A stretch of DNA of 64,000 nucleotides from Siphonodentalium dalli (GCA_032622095.1 CP136063.1:90249980-90313979), one strand, 5' to 3'. Positions 11,891 to 37,300 are shown, counted from the stretch's first letter. Notes: generated from the sequence alone by a model not told the origin. Numbers and translations: made by a program.

Positions 11891-12949
11891 TGACATTGTG
11901 TGGCGGTTTTCATACGTGTGCTCAGAATTTGAGGAAAATCCTAAATTCTGGAATCCACCCGGCGAGAACGCTTATGGCATTAGATAGAACCATGACTGGT
12001 GTATTCATACACCATTTGTGATAGCCGTGTGCCTTTAGATATTTTTTTTATTACTTAATTTGTCGAATTTTACAACCGGTTTTTGTCGTTTATCAAAGAA
12101 ACTACCTAATATAAATGGTATAAATCTCGATATGTAGGCTTCATGTACACATGTCACTAGATGCACAGTCCATTGATACAATAAAACCAAAATCCACAAT
12201 AAAAGACATATTTTTCGTGGAAAAATATCGATTTTCCTGAGTGTCATATCACAAATTTATGACAGGCATATTGCCTCCGCAGATAGGCTCATGGCAAAGC
12301 ACAAACTTGTTATGATAGGCAAGTGGCATTTTTGATAGGCACGTGGTAAATATTGACCACGCTCCAATTTAGCACTTTAAAGCCAACAATATGCAACTTC
12401 TGGCATATAATATTTTATAAATACACTCTGGAATGATTATTCATTCATATAAAATAGACAGAACCACACATATGTGTGCATGACGTGAAAATTAACGTAC
12501 GAATTTGTTACGCGGAATGTTACAACGTTACAACGATGGGACGCGAGTTGTAACTTGTAGCATAATTTAATTTTCTCACCACGCACACATAATGTGTGGT
12601 TGTGTTTTATTACACACCCACTAGAACTATTCAACATCGAGATTTAGCGTTTATTGATTCGTTTCTGTCGTAATTTATAGCCATTTTTATCAAACTGATA
12701 GGCGACTTTATTAATAAAGTTTGTAGTTCTTGTTCAAAAGATAAAGTTGACGTAATTTGTGACTCGTGACGTCGACGTTTTCCGTATTGTATACGAGTTG
12801 AATACGTTGGTAAAGATATTGTATGGGTTACACTGCTCAATATAAGAAAATTAACACAATAGGTGTGTAATAAATATATAATTTGACTTGCGTATTTGGC
12901 AACCGACAATAACACTATATTTATTGGAACTAATATATTTTTGGCATTT

Positions 12950-13310
12950 TTCATCAATACCGTGGGGGCAGGTTGGGTACGAAGTAGGTACAAAGTGTCA
13001 ACCATTTCTGAGATATGCATTACAGTTTAAACGGAAGTTGCAAAACCGGCTCAAATTTGTGCTATTATTTCATAATAAACTGAATAAATACTAATTATTT
13101 CTAAGTTTTAATACATTTTATCAGAATTTATTGACTAATTTCTGCATTTAGAAGCAGAATCTTAGATTTTAATCTCAGAAAATCTGAAATCATCCCGCGA
13201 TGACAACTCGATGTTTTTTTTTTCTGAGGTGATCATTTCTCCGATATGATATCGTATTCGGTGAATTTTAGACGCACCCAAAAACCTGCCCCACGGTCTT
13301 GACAAAAACA
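12950..13310. mobile_element. foldback with ACCGTGGGGCAGGTT ends
   Basis: CCGTGGGGGCAGGTTGGGT at 12961 is inverted at 13275-13295. The interior is AT-rich. Confidence 0.45.
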
Positions 13311-13342
13311 TTTACCATGCACACGAAATCTCACGGCGATTC

Positions 13343-13450
13343 CACAGGTCCCCAGAAAAAAAATTGACCCCACCCCCAATAATACTTAATCCTATCTATA
13401 GGATTAAGTATTATTGGGGGTGGTGTCAATTTTTGTTCTGGGGACCTGTG
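13343..13450. mobile_element. 108-bp near-perfect hairpin with 8-bp target duplication
   Basis: CACAGGTCCCCAG ... CTGGGGACCTGTG, flanked by GGCGATTC at 13335-13342 and 13451-13458. The 8-bp duplication is hAT-like. Confidence 0.75.
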
Positions 13451-13659
13451 GGCGATTCCTCCTATATATAGCCCATGAGACAACAGCGCCCACTCAATTA
13501 AGGTAACGCCCACACACATTTGTATTATTGCTCGGTGCTCCTGTTTATGTGTATGCCCCATTATGCGGCATAACTGGGTCATGGTCCAGGTCCACTATAT
13601 GTATGCTCTAGCTATACAGGTTATAGCGTACCATAATGTTAGCACCTGATATTTCTCTG

Positions 13660-13822
13660 AGCCACCCCCCCCCCCGGCAGAAAATACACCCACATACCAA
13701 GTTTCATCGAAATCGGGTCGGCCGTTTTCGAGTTCATCGCGAACACACACACACACACACACCCTCTCTCTCACACACACACACCCTCACAGACAGATCT
13801 TCCAAAATATATAATAGATAAC
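13660..13822. repeat. isolated repeat tail with CA microsatellite
   Basis: Contains the CCAAGTTTCATCGAAATCGG box, (CA)n and AGATCTTCCAAAATATATAA, the same tail module that closes units of the satellite field. Confidence 0.6.
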
Positions 13823-14783
13823 TTTAGAATATAGTAGTTAATGTCTCATGCAGGAAAATGGTCGCAATGTATGGCAAGCCGTTTCACATTTTCGATTGAT
13901 TTGAACTTAAGTCCAATTATTTGGACTTAAGTCCAAATAATTGGACTTAAGTCCAAATAATTGGACTTAAGTCCAAATAGCGAATTGTACTTAAGTCCAA
14001 ATACCACATAATTGTGAATTCGGCGAGGAATTGTACTTAAGTCCAAATGAATTACACTTAAGTCCAAATACCGATATTTTCATCTATTTGGACTTAAGTC
14101 CAATTCCTCGCCGAATTAACAATTATGTGGTATTTGGACTTAAGTACAATTCATTTGGACTTAAGTCCAATTCATCTGTATAAGAAACACCCCCATCAGA
14201 TATTAAGCAGGTCTGGTTTTGGGGAGTCACTCTAATCTATTGTTTTGGCATAATTCGACTTTCGAGTACACCCTTATTACATTGACTTTGAAAACCGAGC
14301 AAATTATACAAATAAGACACTTAGTAAATGCAATAAACGAAACTGCGTGTAGCCTACACTACATGCTGTCAAATAACAATTGAATCAAGTCGTGAATTAA
14401 TTTTACTTCATTCATGCATGCAGTTAGCATTTATTAAGATGCCAATTCGGATTCGAAACATTTTCAATCTCGGCATGCCGAAAACAAGCCACGTGGCAAA
14501 GGGGACGTACGGAGTTAGTCTTGGAGTCAGGAATGCCCTGGTTAGTACGGAGTTTGACTGTCAATCAAAACTTGCAGGAATATACCATTACAAAGAAGGG
14601 GACTATCGTTTCAAACCAGATGAATTGGACTTAAGTCCAAATGAATTGGACTTAAGTCCAAATCAATTCACTAATTGGACTTAAGTCCAAATAATTGGAC
14701 TTAAGTCCAAATAATTGGACTTAAGCCCAATAATTGGACTTAAGTCCAAATAATTGGACTTAAGTCCAATTATTTGGACTTAA

Positions 14784-16296
14784 GGTGACGTTTACACATA
14801 GCCGGTGAAGCCGTTACCCGGCGAACCCGTTAGCCGGCGAAGGTTGGGCAGAGTGTTTACACATCGCCGGCGAAGATACGCATATATTCATGTGTCTCCT
14901 TTACTTGTTAATAGTTTTCGTTTTAGTTCTCACTGAACTGCAATATGATATTGCTGTACACCTGTAAATATCTAACCGCTTCCTGTTAGAGATATGGTTG
15001 GGCAGTATAGTGAAATGAAACTTTTTAGAAATGGAAATGCTGAAATTATTAATATCCAACGCAAACTTTCAGGTATTGCTATTGGTAATTTTATAGATAT
15101 TTAAAAAACATTGTTAATGGTTTGTTTGGATTCATATACAGCCTGTGAAGTGAGTGTCGCACCAAAAGCATGGCCATTGTCAGTTTTGAGATCTTTTCGT
15201 CGCATACATCTACAAATTGGTGTCTAATCATTCGGATTGGATTTTATATTATATATATAAGTTTCAACATCGCGAATCAAATGTGACACATTTTCCGTTT
15301 GCACATTATACAATAAAATATGTTTTTCATTTTACTCGGGCGTTCACCATGTCCATGTATATAGGGCCGTGGCGATGGGGTGTCTCATCCCAACTTTAAT
15401 CAAAATATTCAAAAGCTGGAAATTTCATACCTGACACGGCAATAGATGGACATTTGACACCAGCAATATGTTGAAATTGTTCTCGTAGTTTTATTTTCAA
15501 CAATTTGTTATTGGTGATTTCTTTAGGCAACATTTGCTTATTTTTTTACCAAATTGTTGGACTGAAATGACCATCAGTTGGAAATGATCCAACCTTATTA
15601 GAGGTGCGTCAAGTTTGGAAAATGTCCAACAATTGGAAATATTAAGGCTGAATGCTAGGGTTTTGCAATTTTCAGGGTTCAGATTAAAAAAAATTCTCAC
15701 ACCTGCCATAACCACGGTCGGTCGATAAATTCCAAAGATGAACAGTCCCACACTCAGATTTAGATTATTGAACTAATTGTCCATTAAGTTTGAATCCATA
15801 GAAACGTGCCATCCCATTTCCTCCATATATATATATGGACATACGTGTACATGAATTAATTCCCTCGAATGCGCAACAAATGTACCATGCACATGCAGAG
15901 TACGTGTACCATCATCGGTTAGTATTTATAATAATAGCTTATAACCAAGGTGCGTGACCACCGACCTGACAGCTGATTAGAGACAATCAAACTGGCACAC
16001 TGACCAATATATACACAGGTGAAAAGCGGGCTGGTCTATCAGCGATTACACAATAATATTGTTCGAGTTAATTGTTGAAAGGAAATCACACATGACGGCA
16101 TGACCCCAGATAAACATCTAACTTAACCGCAGAGCGAATTAGAATCCATACGACAATCAGGTGCTTGTACTAAATCATTTTATCCAAAAGTTGAAAACCG
16201 TATAGCTGAGTATCCGGATAGCCGTAATTCTTATCCGGCGAAGTATAAACACTCTATTGTTATGCGATCTTCGCCGGGTAATGTATAAACACCCAC
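14784..16296. mobile_element. nested element with GTTTACACAT/GCCGGCGAAG ends
   Basis: GGTGACGTTTACACATAGCC at the left is inverted, imperfectly, at the right. It sits at the TTAA centre of a TTGGACTTAAGTCCAA unit with TAA on each side. A 3-bp TAA target would fit PIF/Harbinger. Confidence 0.5.
15365..15770. repeat. dispersed repeat P
   Basis: Pattern GGCGATGGGGTGTCTCATCC, GGAAATTTCATACCTGACA, CCATCAGTTGGAAA, CCACGGTCGGTCGG. Related copies lie near 20765-20995, 24265-24500, 28226-28620 (inverted), 54505-54980 and 63490-63800. Confidence 0.5.
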
Positions 16297-17578
16297 TAAG
16301 TCCAATTATTTGGACTTAAGTCCAATAATTGGACTTAAGTCAAAATAATTGGACTTAAGTCAAATTCATTTGGACTTAAGTCCAAATCAATTCGCTAATT
16401 GGACTTAAGTCCAATTCATTTGGACTTAAGTCCAATTATTTGGACTTAAGTCCAAATAATTGGACTTAAGTCCAAATAATTGGACTTAAGTTCAAATCAA
16501 TAAAAAATGTGAAAACGGCTTGCCATAGCAATGGTGATGTTACCAATAAATCACTTGGTGTACCAACGTTTGTTGAACTGAATGCAAGAGCTCATCAACG
16601 TAACATTCCTATGGATGTTATTCGCGTTGAACATTTCACCCTTTTGTTGATGGCATTTGTACTTTCTTAAACCATACCACCCAGCGTGAGTATGACATAT
16701 CAACCAACTATCAAATGTATCGCCTTTAAGACTACACCCCAGTCTTGGCGGGGCTTATACAGCAGTAGCCAATGGCACACGCCTGGTCCAGTTGTTTAAG
16801 AACGGCTTCCAAACGGATGGGAACATACAATCTTAGCATACAAGGAAAGCAAAGCCACACATGAGATCCTGTCTGAATCTAAAACATAACAAAATAAGGG
16901 GCGGTGCTGTCATGGTCCAATTTCATTTCCACTATCATGACACATACCACAAATTAGTACCGTGTGTATTGTTATCATCTGCTTGGATCTGTGAGACGAT
17001 TGTTGGACGCCAACAAGATTGTTCTTATGATCATGTTCAAGGAGTTTGGGTATATTATGCATTGTGGTCTTCTGCGCCTTAGCAGAAATGCATCCGTCAA
17101 ATGTCGGGCTTTCAACATTCGAAGCCATATACAGAAGTTGTCCGGGTACGTCAATGCATTAGATGAGTATGTGAATTGATGAACCATATATTGAGAAGTG
17201 GCTGTTTGGGAAGATCGCCATATTGGATTCTGATGTCGGATTTTTGGCTAATGTGTAACTGTAAGGGTTGTATATTAGCATAACGAATCGAGCGGAAAAC
17301 AAGACCGCATGTCCTATCATCTTTACTATAATGGCGATCAAATAGACCTGGTGCATATAAAAAAAAAAAATTAATGCATCGAAGGCATTGAATGCACATC
17401 CACACATAACTTATGTCATGAAACCTTTAAGGTACCCATTCGACAGCACCAACCCGAAACAGGACAATTCCTATTGCAAGGGTGTTCACTGTGAATATCG
17501 CAACGTTGTTGAAATGAGATCATTGGACATAATAACAAAAATAGGAAAAATCATTGAATAAAAAGATAAAGACCAAGC

Positions 17579-17675
17579 CAGAGTGGGTGTGCCCGTTACT
17601 ATATATAGACCAGAGTGGGTGTGCCCATTACTATATATAGACCAGAGTGGGTGTGCCCGTTACTATCTACAGACT
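17579..17675. repeat. 32-bp tandem repeat, three copies
   Basis: The unit is built around CAGAGTGGGTGTGCCC followed by GTTACTATATATAGAC. Confidence 0.8.
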
Positions 17676-17731
17676 AACTATTTGATACACTCGCGTCATT
17701 CACACGGGAATACTCTACGTGTGCCCGTTAA

Positions 17732-18194
17732 AGGTACTCAACCCGATAAAACTCCTCTCAATTACTATTTCAATGGCTTCGGGGGTAAAAAATATTTGAT
17801 TCGAGTCGAGGAAGTCACCCATCAAAGCTCAGATTTGTTAGATATCGATTTTAGAAATCTATTATTTTTCATTATCGGGAATACTATCTGGCCCAGAACT
17901 CAGTCAAAATTGCGTTAAAATTACCACTTGATTTTAGAGTTATCCATCCTTGTCTGTTTGAATAGATTTGGAGAACACATCCAGAGCAGTTTACGGCAGT
18001 TAGCAGTACTCATCTCGAGTTTATAACAAATTTCAAAAATCAATATCTAATAACTCTGAGCTTTGTTTGATGGGTTCCTCGACTCGAATCAAATATGTTT
18101 TACCCCCAAAGCCAAAGAAATAGTAATATAGGACCCTCCGATCGGATTGTTGTTGTTGGAATCTGTTGAGATGGGGACCCTCTTTACGGGTTGA
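17732..18194. mobile_element. MITE-A copy abutting MITE-C
   Basis: Left TTAA (17728-17731) and AGGTACTCAACCC are intact. The right terminal repeat is degraded where MITE-C begins. Confidence 0.65.
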
Positions 18195-18455
18195 ATACAT
18201 TGAGTGCCAGGGGCCGATCTCATCGGCCCTAAACCTACAAAATAAGTCTGTTAAAGAATATAAGAATAAATTATTAAAATTGAAAAAAAATTGTAAAAAA
18301 ATAAAAATAAAAAAAATAAAAAATAAAAAACAATGTTAGGCCAATGCATTCTCTTATATATGCGAGGCGACCTATGGTCGACTCGCATATATAAGAGAAT
18401 GCATTGGCACAGGGTATATGAGTTGATGCACAAATCGGACCTGGCACTCAAAGGG
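18195..18455. mobile_element. MITE-C, TTGAGTGCCAGG termini
   Basis: The right end CCTGGCACTCAAAGGG is followed by TTAA. The interior has a near-perfect palindrome (GCCAATGCATTCTCTTATAT arm, 18341-18409). Ends in CCC + TTAA are piggyBac-like. Confidence 0.6.
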
Positions 18456-18459
18456 TTAA

Positions 18460-18890
18460 AGATGCATTATCCGAATTAACACTTCTAAATTAATATTTCT
18501 CTGGCTTCGGGGGTAAAAAATATTTTATTCGAGTCGAGGAACCCATCAAAGCTCAGAGTGATCAGATATCGATTTTTGAAGTTTGTTATTTCTCGAGCTG
18601 TGCAATTATTTGTGGCCCAGAAAAACATCGCCAAACGGACTGTCTAGGACAAAATTGCGGATGAAGATGGATAACTCTAAAATCAAGTGGCAATACGGCC
18701 AAATTCCGTGATACTCAACTGATAATACGTCCATATTTCGTTGAACAAAATGTTGATAAATAACACGTTTGTGGAAATGTGATACCATAGTTGACAGTGG
18801 TTAGCATTATTTTGTTGCAATTAATCGATTCTGATAACTAAAGCGTATTTTGAAGAAATGTTGTTGTTGTATTATGCATGCCAGAGAAGA
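18460..18890. mobile_element. MITE-A variant copy
   Basis: Starts TTAA-AGATGCATTATCCGAATTAA, a subfamily end shared with the right end of the copy at 23661-24119. The right end is decayed. Confidence 0.5.
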
Positions 18891-19239
18891 TTGAATATAG
18901 CATAACTAGTTATCAAATGGCCACTGTCGAATAACCTATACCATTTTAAAGCCACCTCGACTTCAAAAGATGACATTGTGCTTCCAGATGGGCGAGTTTT
19001 TCATCTCTATAATAGTGCCGTTACACGGTTCGATATATCGAATGCCAAATGGAATAATTCTGACCATCTGGGGCGTCCATATAAATGTCAAGTTCACATG
19101 ATAAGAATGCCGCCAGCGATAAATCATCGCAGTGGCCCCGGTGAGAAAACCGTTAATGAAATGCACACTGTCTGCGTGGTGTTTAAAACTGACCTATGAA
19201 CGAACAGAGCGCTGATGCGGCGCATGATTCAGCGACTGG

Positions 19240-19247
19240 TATATAAG
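19240..19247 (+). promoter_or_regulatory. TATA box of alpha-tubulin 1
   Basis: TATATAAG stands 139 nt before the ATG codon. A transcription start about 30 nt downstream, near the TTCACTTG at about 19268, would give a leader of roughly 110-120 nt. The position is inferred from spacing only. Confidence 0.6.
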
Positions 19248-19385
19248 CCATGTAACAGATGGGTCGGTTCACTTGAATCTTTATCTCACATAGTGGCGGC
19301 ATACGTCTTGGTGAGGAATTAGAGGAAAAGTTTCAACATCTGACCAGAAAAAAACTATTTTGGAAACCAAACTTCATAACTAATC

Positions 19386-31224
<11,839 letters not shown>

Positions 31225-32220
31225 ACATCTGATAAAACATTTGACAACGAAAAGAGACGATGCATTAGCACCAATGCACCATACCAAGATTACAATCGTA
31301 ATTTGTCTGATAATACACTTTATATACATGGACACTTTTTCATTCACATTATGTTGAATTACGTCAGTTTTCGCTGGCAATCCAACATTTTAGGTCCGGA
31401 TAAAGAACTCGCGAGTTCATGTCATATTTATTCAAAAACATTTCAAGAATAATTCGAAGAAATTTCTTTAAAATATTGCACTAAACATCTTTTTCTGGTC
31501 AGATGTAATAAGTAAACGGTTATAATATCAATGATTGTGTTACTTGTTTTAATTTCTTCAACTTACACACACTTAAATGGACTCAAGCCCTTCACAGTGG
31601 GTAAATATGCAAAAATAATATAGAAGTAAAAACATCACCCCCAGAAAAACATGGAGAAGTAGATAAACTGTTCTTATGTTAATATTGATAACTCTTCAAG
31701 AACGAAATTTCGCGTGTGGAAAACATTGTCATATAAACAGAAATTTTACAGCGATTTGTCAACAAACATCGCAAATCGCGCAGTAGGTTCAAATAGTTTA
31801 GTCTAAATATGAGTTTTGGGAATAGTTTTAAATTCTTTTACATTTTCCAACGTTTGTCATAAATTTTGGTATCGTATTGGATTAATTGGACTTTGTAATG
31901 CCATAATAACAATAGCAGTAATGTTTATATAAACAATGGTTTCTATATATGCGATATTATTGGAGAGTTGATTAAAATAAGAACAAGGTCGATCAATGTT
32001 TGTTTACATACTTTTACAAAAATTATTTCATTTCGCGCATAAACCCACTTCGAAGATCATGAGTCACTTTAATTTAATACGAAGTTGGTACAGCCCTAGC
32101 TAGTTAAGTGGTCCTGCTAATTTGCTATGATGTTGGTGGGTCCTGCTGAATTGCTATATGATGCTGGCAAACTGATGCTGTTAAGAAAACGTACCGTTAT
32201 GTTTTCTAAAGTTCGCGCTC
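31225..32220. other. 3' flank of tubulin 1
   Basis: No convincing AATAAA near the stop (a GATAAA lies just downstream). AT-rich, nothing else recognised. Confidence 0.4.
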
Positions 32221-32227
32221 CTTAAAA

Positions 32228-32710
32228 CTTTGCCTATTTTCGAGGCATTTTTGACCTTTTGACCCGGATATTTTTTCGCAGGAAATTTCGTCTTACCTTA
32301 ATAAAGACGTTGACATGGTCATTTGCCACATTTTCCCAAATTGTTCTGACCTAGCAGAGCGGGAATTTCTATCAGACACACTTTTTCTGACTCGACCCAA
32401 AAACAAATTTCGGCACAAAAAGTTCGGCCCAGGTGGCCATTTATGAATATGAGACATTTTCCGAAATTTTCCCGACCGAGCAGAGCGAAAATTGAAATTC
32501 GACCCACTTTTTTGGACTCAACCCAAAATTTTGGGCCAAGATGGCCATTTATGACCCCGAACTTTGTTCCGACAATTTCTGTTTATTTCGGACTTTGCCT
32601 AATTTCGAGACATTTTTTAACTTTTTACCCAGATTTTGTTCACCGGAAATTTCGTCTCGCCTTACTATACTAAAGACATGGTCATTTGCCACATTTTCCC
32701 AATGTATTTG
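32228..32710. repeat. degenerate direct repeat
   Basis: GCCTATTTTCGAGGCATTTT, GGAAATTTCGTCTTACCTTA and GGTCATTTGCCACATTTTCC recur ~360 bp apart. Confidence 0.55.
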
Positions 32711-32867
32711 AATAAGGAATAAGGAAGAAGTAACGGAATTCACGCTGCTGATCTTTGGCTAATCTGAACGAATCGACGAAAAGCCATTATATGTATATAC
32801 CATTCAAAACATGTATGTTGTGAAATATTGTGATAATGGATGTATTAGTTATTGCAAACCGATATTA

Positions 32868-33100
32868 AATGTACTCAATCCGAGTCGATGGTCCCCATAT
32901 AATCAGATTCAAACAACAACAACATATTCAGAAATGCCGCTTCAGATATCAGAATCGACTAATTGCCCACAAATAATGCTAACCACTGTCAACTATAGTA
33001 TAAAATAGCCCGAAACGTGTTAATTATCAACATGTTGTTCGACGAAAATTGGCCTTATTATCAAAAGAAAGCCTCTTGATTTTAGAGTTTTCCATCCACA
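32868..33100. mobile_element. MITE-A fragment cut by the 125-bp satellite
   Basis: Starts TTAA-ATGTACTCAATCCG and is lost where the satellite array begins near 33103. Confidence 0.55.
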
Positions 33101-33102
33101 CT

Positions 33103-34385
33103 AATTTTTATCGAAATCCCGTGTAATCGGGCGTTTGACCTTGAGATGACCCGATTTCAAGGTCAATGTCACGTCGCACGGGCAAATTAATAGGCTTATG
33201 TCACTTCCCGGCCGAAGGTATCCCCACATACCAAGTTTCATCGAAATCCCGTGATATTCGGGCGTTTTACCTTGAAATGACCCGATTTCAAGGTCACGTC
33301 GCACGGGCAAATTAATAGGTTTATGCCACTCCCCGCCCGAATGTACCCCCACATACCAAGTTTCATCGAAATCCCGTGATATTCTGGCGTTTTACCTTGA
33401 AATTACCCGATTTCAAGGTCACGTCGCACGGGCAAATTAATAGGTTTATGCCACTCCCCGACCGAAGGTATCCCCACATACCAAGTTTCATCGAAATCCC
33501 GTGATATTCGGGCGTTTGACCTTGAAATTACCCGATTTCAAGGTAACGTCGCACGGGCAAATTAATAGGCCTATGTCACCTTCCGGCCGAAAACACCCCC
33601 ACATACCAAGTTTCATCGAAATCGGCTCGGCCGTTTTCGAGTCCATCGATTACACACACACACAAACAAACAGATCTTCCAAAATATATAATAGACTAGA
33701 AGGTGACCCGGCCTTGACCTTGAATTGTCCATTTTGAAGGTCAAGTGGGGTCACGATTTGACCAGTCCAAAACACGGCCCCGACAAACGTGCCCGTCGAA
33801 ATCCATCCGGTTTTACCCGATTTTACCTTGAATTGATCATTTAGAAGGTCGGGGTCACGATTTGACACGTCCGAAATACTCAGTGGACAAAAGAAACCCT
33901 ATGTATCAAATTTCGTGGAAATCCCATCAAAATTCGCGATTTGACCTTGAAATGACCCGATTTCAAGGTCACGTCGCACGGGCAAATTAATAGGTTTATG
34001 CCACTCTCCGACCGAAGGTACCCCACATACCAAGTTTCATCGAAATCCCGTGATATTCGGGGCGTTTGACCTTGAAATGACCCAATGTCAAGGTCACGTC
34101 GCACGGGCAAATTAATAGGCCTATGCCACTTCCCGGCCGAAAATACCCCCAAATACCAAGTTTCATCGAAATCCCGTGATATTCTGGCGTTTGACCTTGA
34201 AATGACCCGATGTCAAGGTCACGTCGCACGGGCAAATTAATATGCCTATGTCACCCCCCCCCCCCCCCAACCGAAAATATCCCCACATACCAAATTTCAT
34301 CGAAATCGGGTTGGCCGTTTTCGAGTTCATCGATTACACACACACCCTCACTCACACACACACAGATCTTCCAAAATATATAATA
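33103..34385. repeat. 125-bp satellite, two blocks
   Basis: Units start at ACCAAGTTTCATCGAAATCC (33231, 33356, 33481, 33606; then ~34030, 34156, 34281) with GTCGCACGGGCAAATTAATA in each. Each block closes with (CA)n and AGATCTTCCAAAATATATAA. Confidence 0.8.
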
Positions 34386-37300
34386 GACTAGCATGTTAGC
34401 CCGCCACTGGCGTGGTTGGTCAGAAACATGACATTTTTAAATTTAATTAAATTTTTTGTTTTTCAATGAGTTAATTGTGCCTTTTTCTGGCGGAAATATT
34501 TACCCGATGAAATCCCCCCCTCCTTCCTAGGAACGACAGACAACGCATTCTTTGTTTTTCAATGAGTTAATTCATGGTACCCGTCCTAAACTTCCCCGTT
34601 CCTAGGAACGACATACTTTTTAATCGAGAGAAATTATGATACCCGTCCATAAAAGAGGTATGATTTTTTTAACCTGCCCGTGGCCATTGAGCAGCCCCTG
34701 ACAGAGGTTGTCCACCCTTACGAGATGGTCAATAGTCCCCGCAAAGAGCGGACAGTCAATTAACCCCGCCGTGAACCCCATCACCAACGCGACGTAATTT
34801 TGTTTGGTATCATGTGTTGCGTTCTAAAAATAGGTCGATTACAGTGGATTCGTTCATGACGAAATATGAGTGCGACAGAGAATATTGTTTGATCTAAAAC
34901 AACTCGAACGAATCGCAGTCTAGCTATTCACAAAGAATTGTAAATCAACTGCGTCTGTTCCCGTATATCTCTGTTGCGTTGAATTGTAAACAAACGCCCT
35001 TTTATAGCGATGCGTCAAAAACAAACGCTCATTAAATTATCACTTGATCAACCACCGCAGTGCCGTTTTTTGTGACTGAGAGTGGAGTACGGGTCGTCAG
35101 AGCTTCTCCAAAACGCTACAACTACGGTGTCCGTGGTATTTTACCCTTAGATAGGAAGTTTGAACTCAATCGAGCCAGCCGTTTTCGATTCTATAAAGTA
35201 CACATATACGGAAGTCTCAAAATATATAGTACTAGCAGGTTAGCCCGCCACTGGCGGCATTCATACCATGGCTTTGTTTCAGAAACATGACATTTTTGAA
35301 TATGAATTTAATGTTTTTTAAATTTAATATATTTTGTTTCTGAATTGTTTTTTTTTTAATTTTAAATTGTTTTAATTAAATTGTGAATTGTTTTAATAAA
35401 ATTTTTTGTTTCTGGCGGAAAAATTTACCCGTAGAAATCCCCCCTTCCTAGGAACGACAGACAACGCATTCTTTGTTTCGTGAAATCTCTCTACGATAAC
35501 ATTGCATTGAATTTAAAACAAACGCTTCCCGTCGGGAAATCTGTCTGCATAATATTTTGAGTCTGCCGTACCCGTCGTAATGTCGTGAAATATCTCTGCA
35601 TAATAGATAACATTGCATTGAATCTGTTGTTGGCATTCAGGGCTTCGGGTCGTTGTTGTTGTCATCACGGCTCCCCGAAAACTCTCACATTGCCGAAAAC
35701 GTGTATTTAGTAATATCGTTGTTGTTGATATTTACGGCTTGGGGGCTATTTTCTTATTTAGCAAGTTTGAGCTCAATCGGTTCGAGTCTATAAAGGACAC
35801 ACTCATATATATGACACTTCCCGTGGGTAGCAGGTTTGAGCTCAATCGGCATTCCCTGGAATTTCCCGTAGATTGGCAGATTCCAGTAGCTTTATACGGG
35901 TATATCTGGGGAGAAATCTGATGCTATATTCGTGATTATCTGGGATGATTTCGGTATATAACTATATACTGTAAAAACAAAGCGCGCCATCCGTGCTCGC
36001 AGGGTTGGTCAGAAACAAATGTTTTTTAAATTTAATGTATGTTCCGTATATCTCTCTGCAGATGCAAATAACGTTGAATGGCAAACAGACGCTCTTTATA
36101 GAGATGCGTCAAAAACAAACGCTCATTAAATAATGACTTGATTAACCCACGCCGTGCCTTTGCGGTGATTTGAGATTGGAGAACGGGTGCTCTGAGCTTT
36201 TCTAAACCGCGACCACGGTCGTGTCGGTGGGATTTGACACTTACATAGGAAGTTTGAGCTCAATCTGTACACGCGTTTTGGATTCTATGAAGTACACACA
36301 TACACACATATATACGAAGACTAGCAGGTTAGCCCGCCACTGGCGGCATTCGTCCCATGGCTTTGTTCGAAAAAGCAATTGCAACAGGTTCCGAGACACT
36401 TGTGCTGCATTTGCAGCAAATTTCGGCAATAGTCAGAAACATGACAATTTTAATTGATTTTTTTGTTTTTCAATGAGTTAATTATTTGGTTTTTCAATGA
36501 GTTAATTGTGCTTTTTTAATTTTTTAATTGAATTTTTTGTTTTTAAATTTTACCCGATTTTTTTTGGTTTTTCAAGGAGTTAATTGTGCCTTTTTAATTT
36601 TGTTTTTCAATTTTACCCGATTTTTGTTTGTTTTTCAATGAACCCGTCCATGACACTTCCCGTATTTAGCAAGTTTGAGCTCAATCGGTTCGAGTCTATA
36701 AAGGACACACACATATATATGACACTTCCCGTAGGTAGCAAGTTTGAGCTCAATCGGCATTGCCTGGAATTTCCCAGTAAATATTTAGCAAGTTTGAGCT
36801 CAATCGGTTCGAGTCTATAAAGGACACACTCATATATATTTGCCGACATTGCCGTGGGGATGCCCGTTCCTACACGCGTTTTCGATTCTATGAAGTACCC
36901 ACATATATACACACACATTAATAGTAGATTGGAAGATTCCAGTAGCTTTATAACGGTATATCTGGGGAGAAATCTGATGCTATATTCGTGATTATCTGGG
37001 ATGATTTCGGTATATACCAAAGGTATATACTGTAAAAACAAAGCGCGCCATCCGTGCTCGCAGGGAATAAATTTCGAGCGATAACGTTTGCGTTCCCGTA
37101 TAACTCTGCAGATGCCAATAACGTTGAATGGGAAACAGACGCTCTTTATAGAGATGCGTCAAAAACAAACGCTCATTAAATAATCACTTGATTAACCCAC
37201 GCCGTGCCTTTGCGGTGATTTGAGATTGGAGAACGGGTGCTCTGAGCTTCTCTAAACCGCGACCACGGTCGTGTCGGTGGGATTTGACACTTACATAGGA

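Larger units (their letters stand above)
13870..16527. mobile_element. 2.66-kb TIR element with TTGGACTTAAGTCCAA arrays
   Basis: Inverted ends TATGGCAAGCCGTTTCACAT are flanked by an exact 6-bp duplication GCAATG (13864-13869, 16528-16533). Arrays of the 16-bp palindrome TTGGACTTAAGTCCAA fill 13905-14175, 14620-14790 and 16295-16500. No transposase is visible; the short ORF at 14418-14684 runs into the palindromes and resembles nothing I know. Confidence 0.7.

Noticed and set aside
12035-12247. 70-codon minus-strand frame with a hydrophobic stretch, type II anchor-like
   Set aside because: No promoter, splice donor or neighbouring exon was found; AT-rich DNA often yields hydrophobic frames.
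12631-13020. 129-codon minus-strand frame
   Set aside because: Half of it lies in the 12950-13310 foldback element and it resembles nothing known.
13905-16500. CRISPR-like look of the TTGGACTTAAGTCCAA arrays
   Set aside because: Units are palindromic and almost contiguous, with no unique spacers and no cas genes, in eukaryotic DNA with transposon ends around them.
16861-17082. GGAVMV stretch resembling a Tc1 transposase motif
   Set aside because: Only a few residues agree and the catalytic Asp/Glu context is missing.
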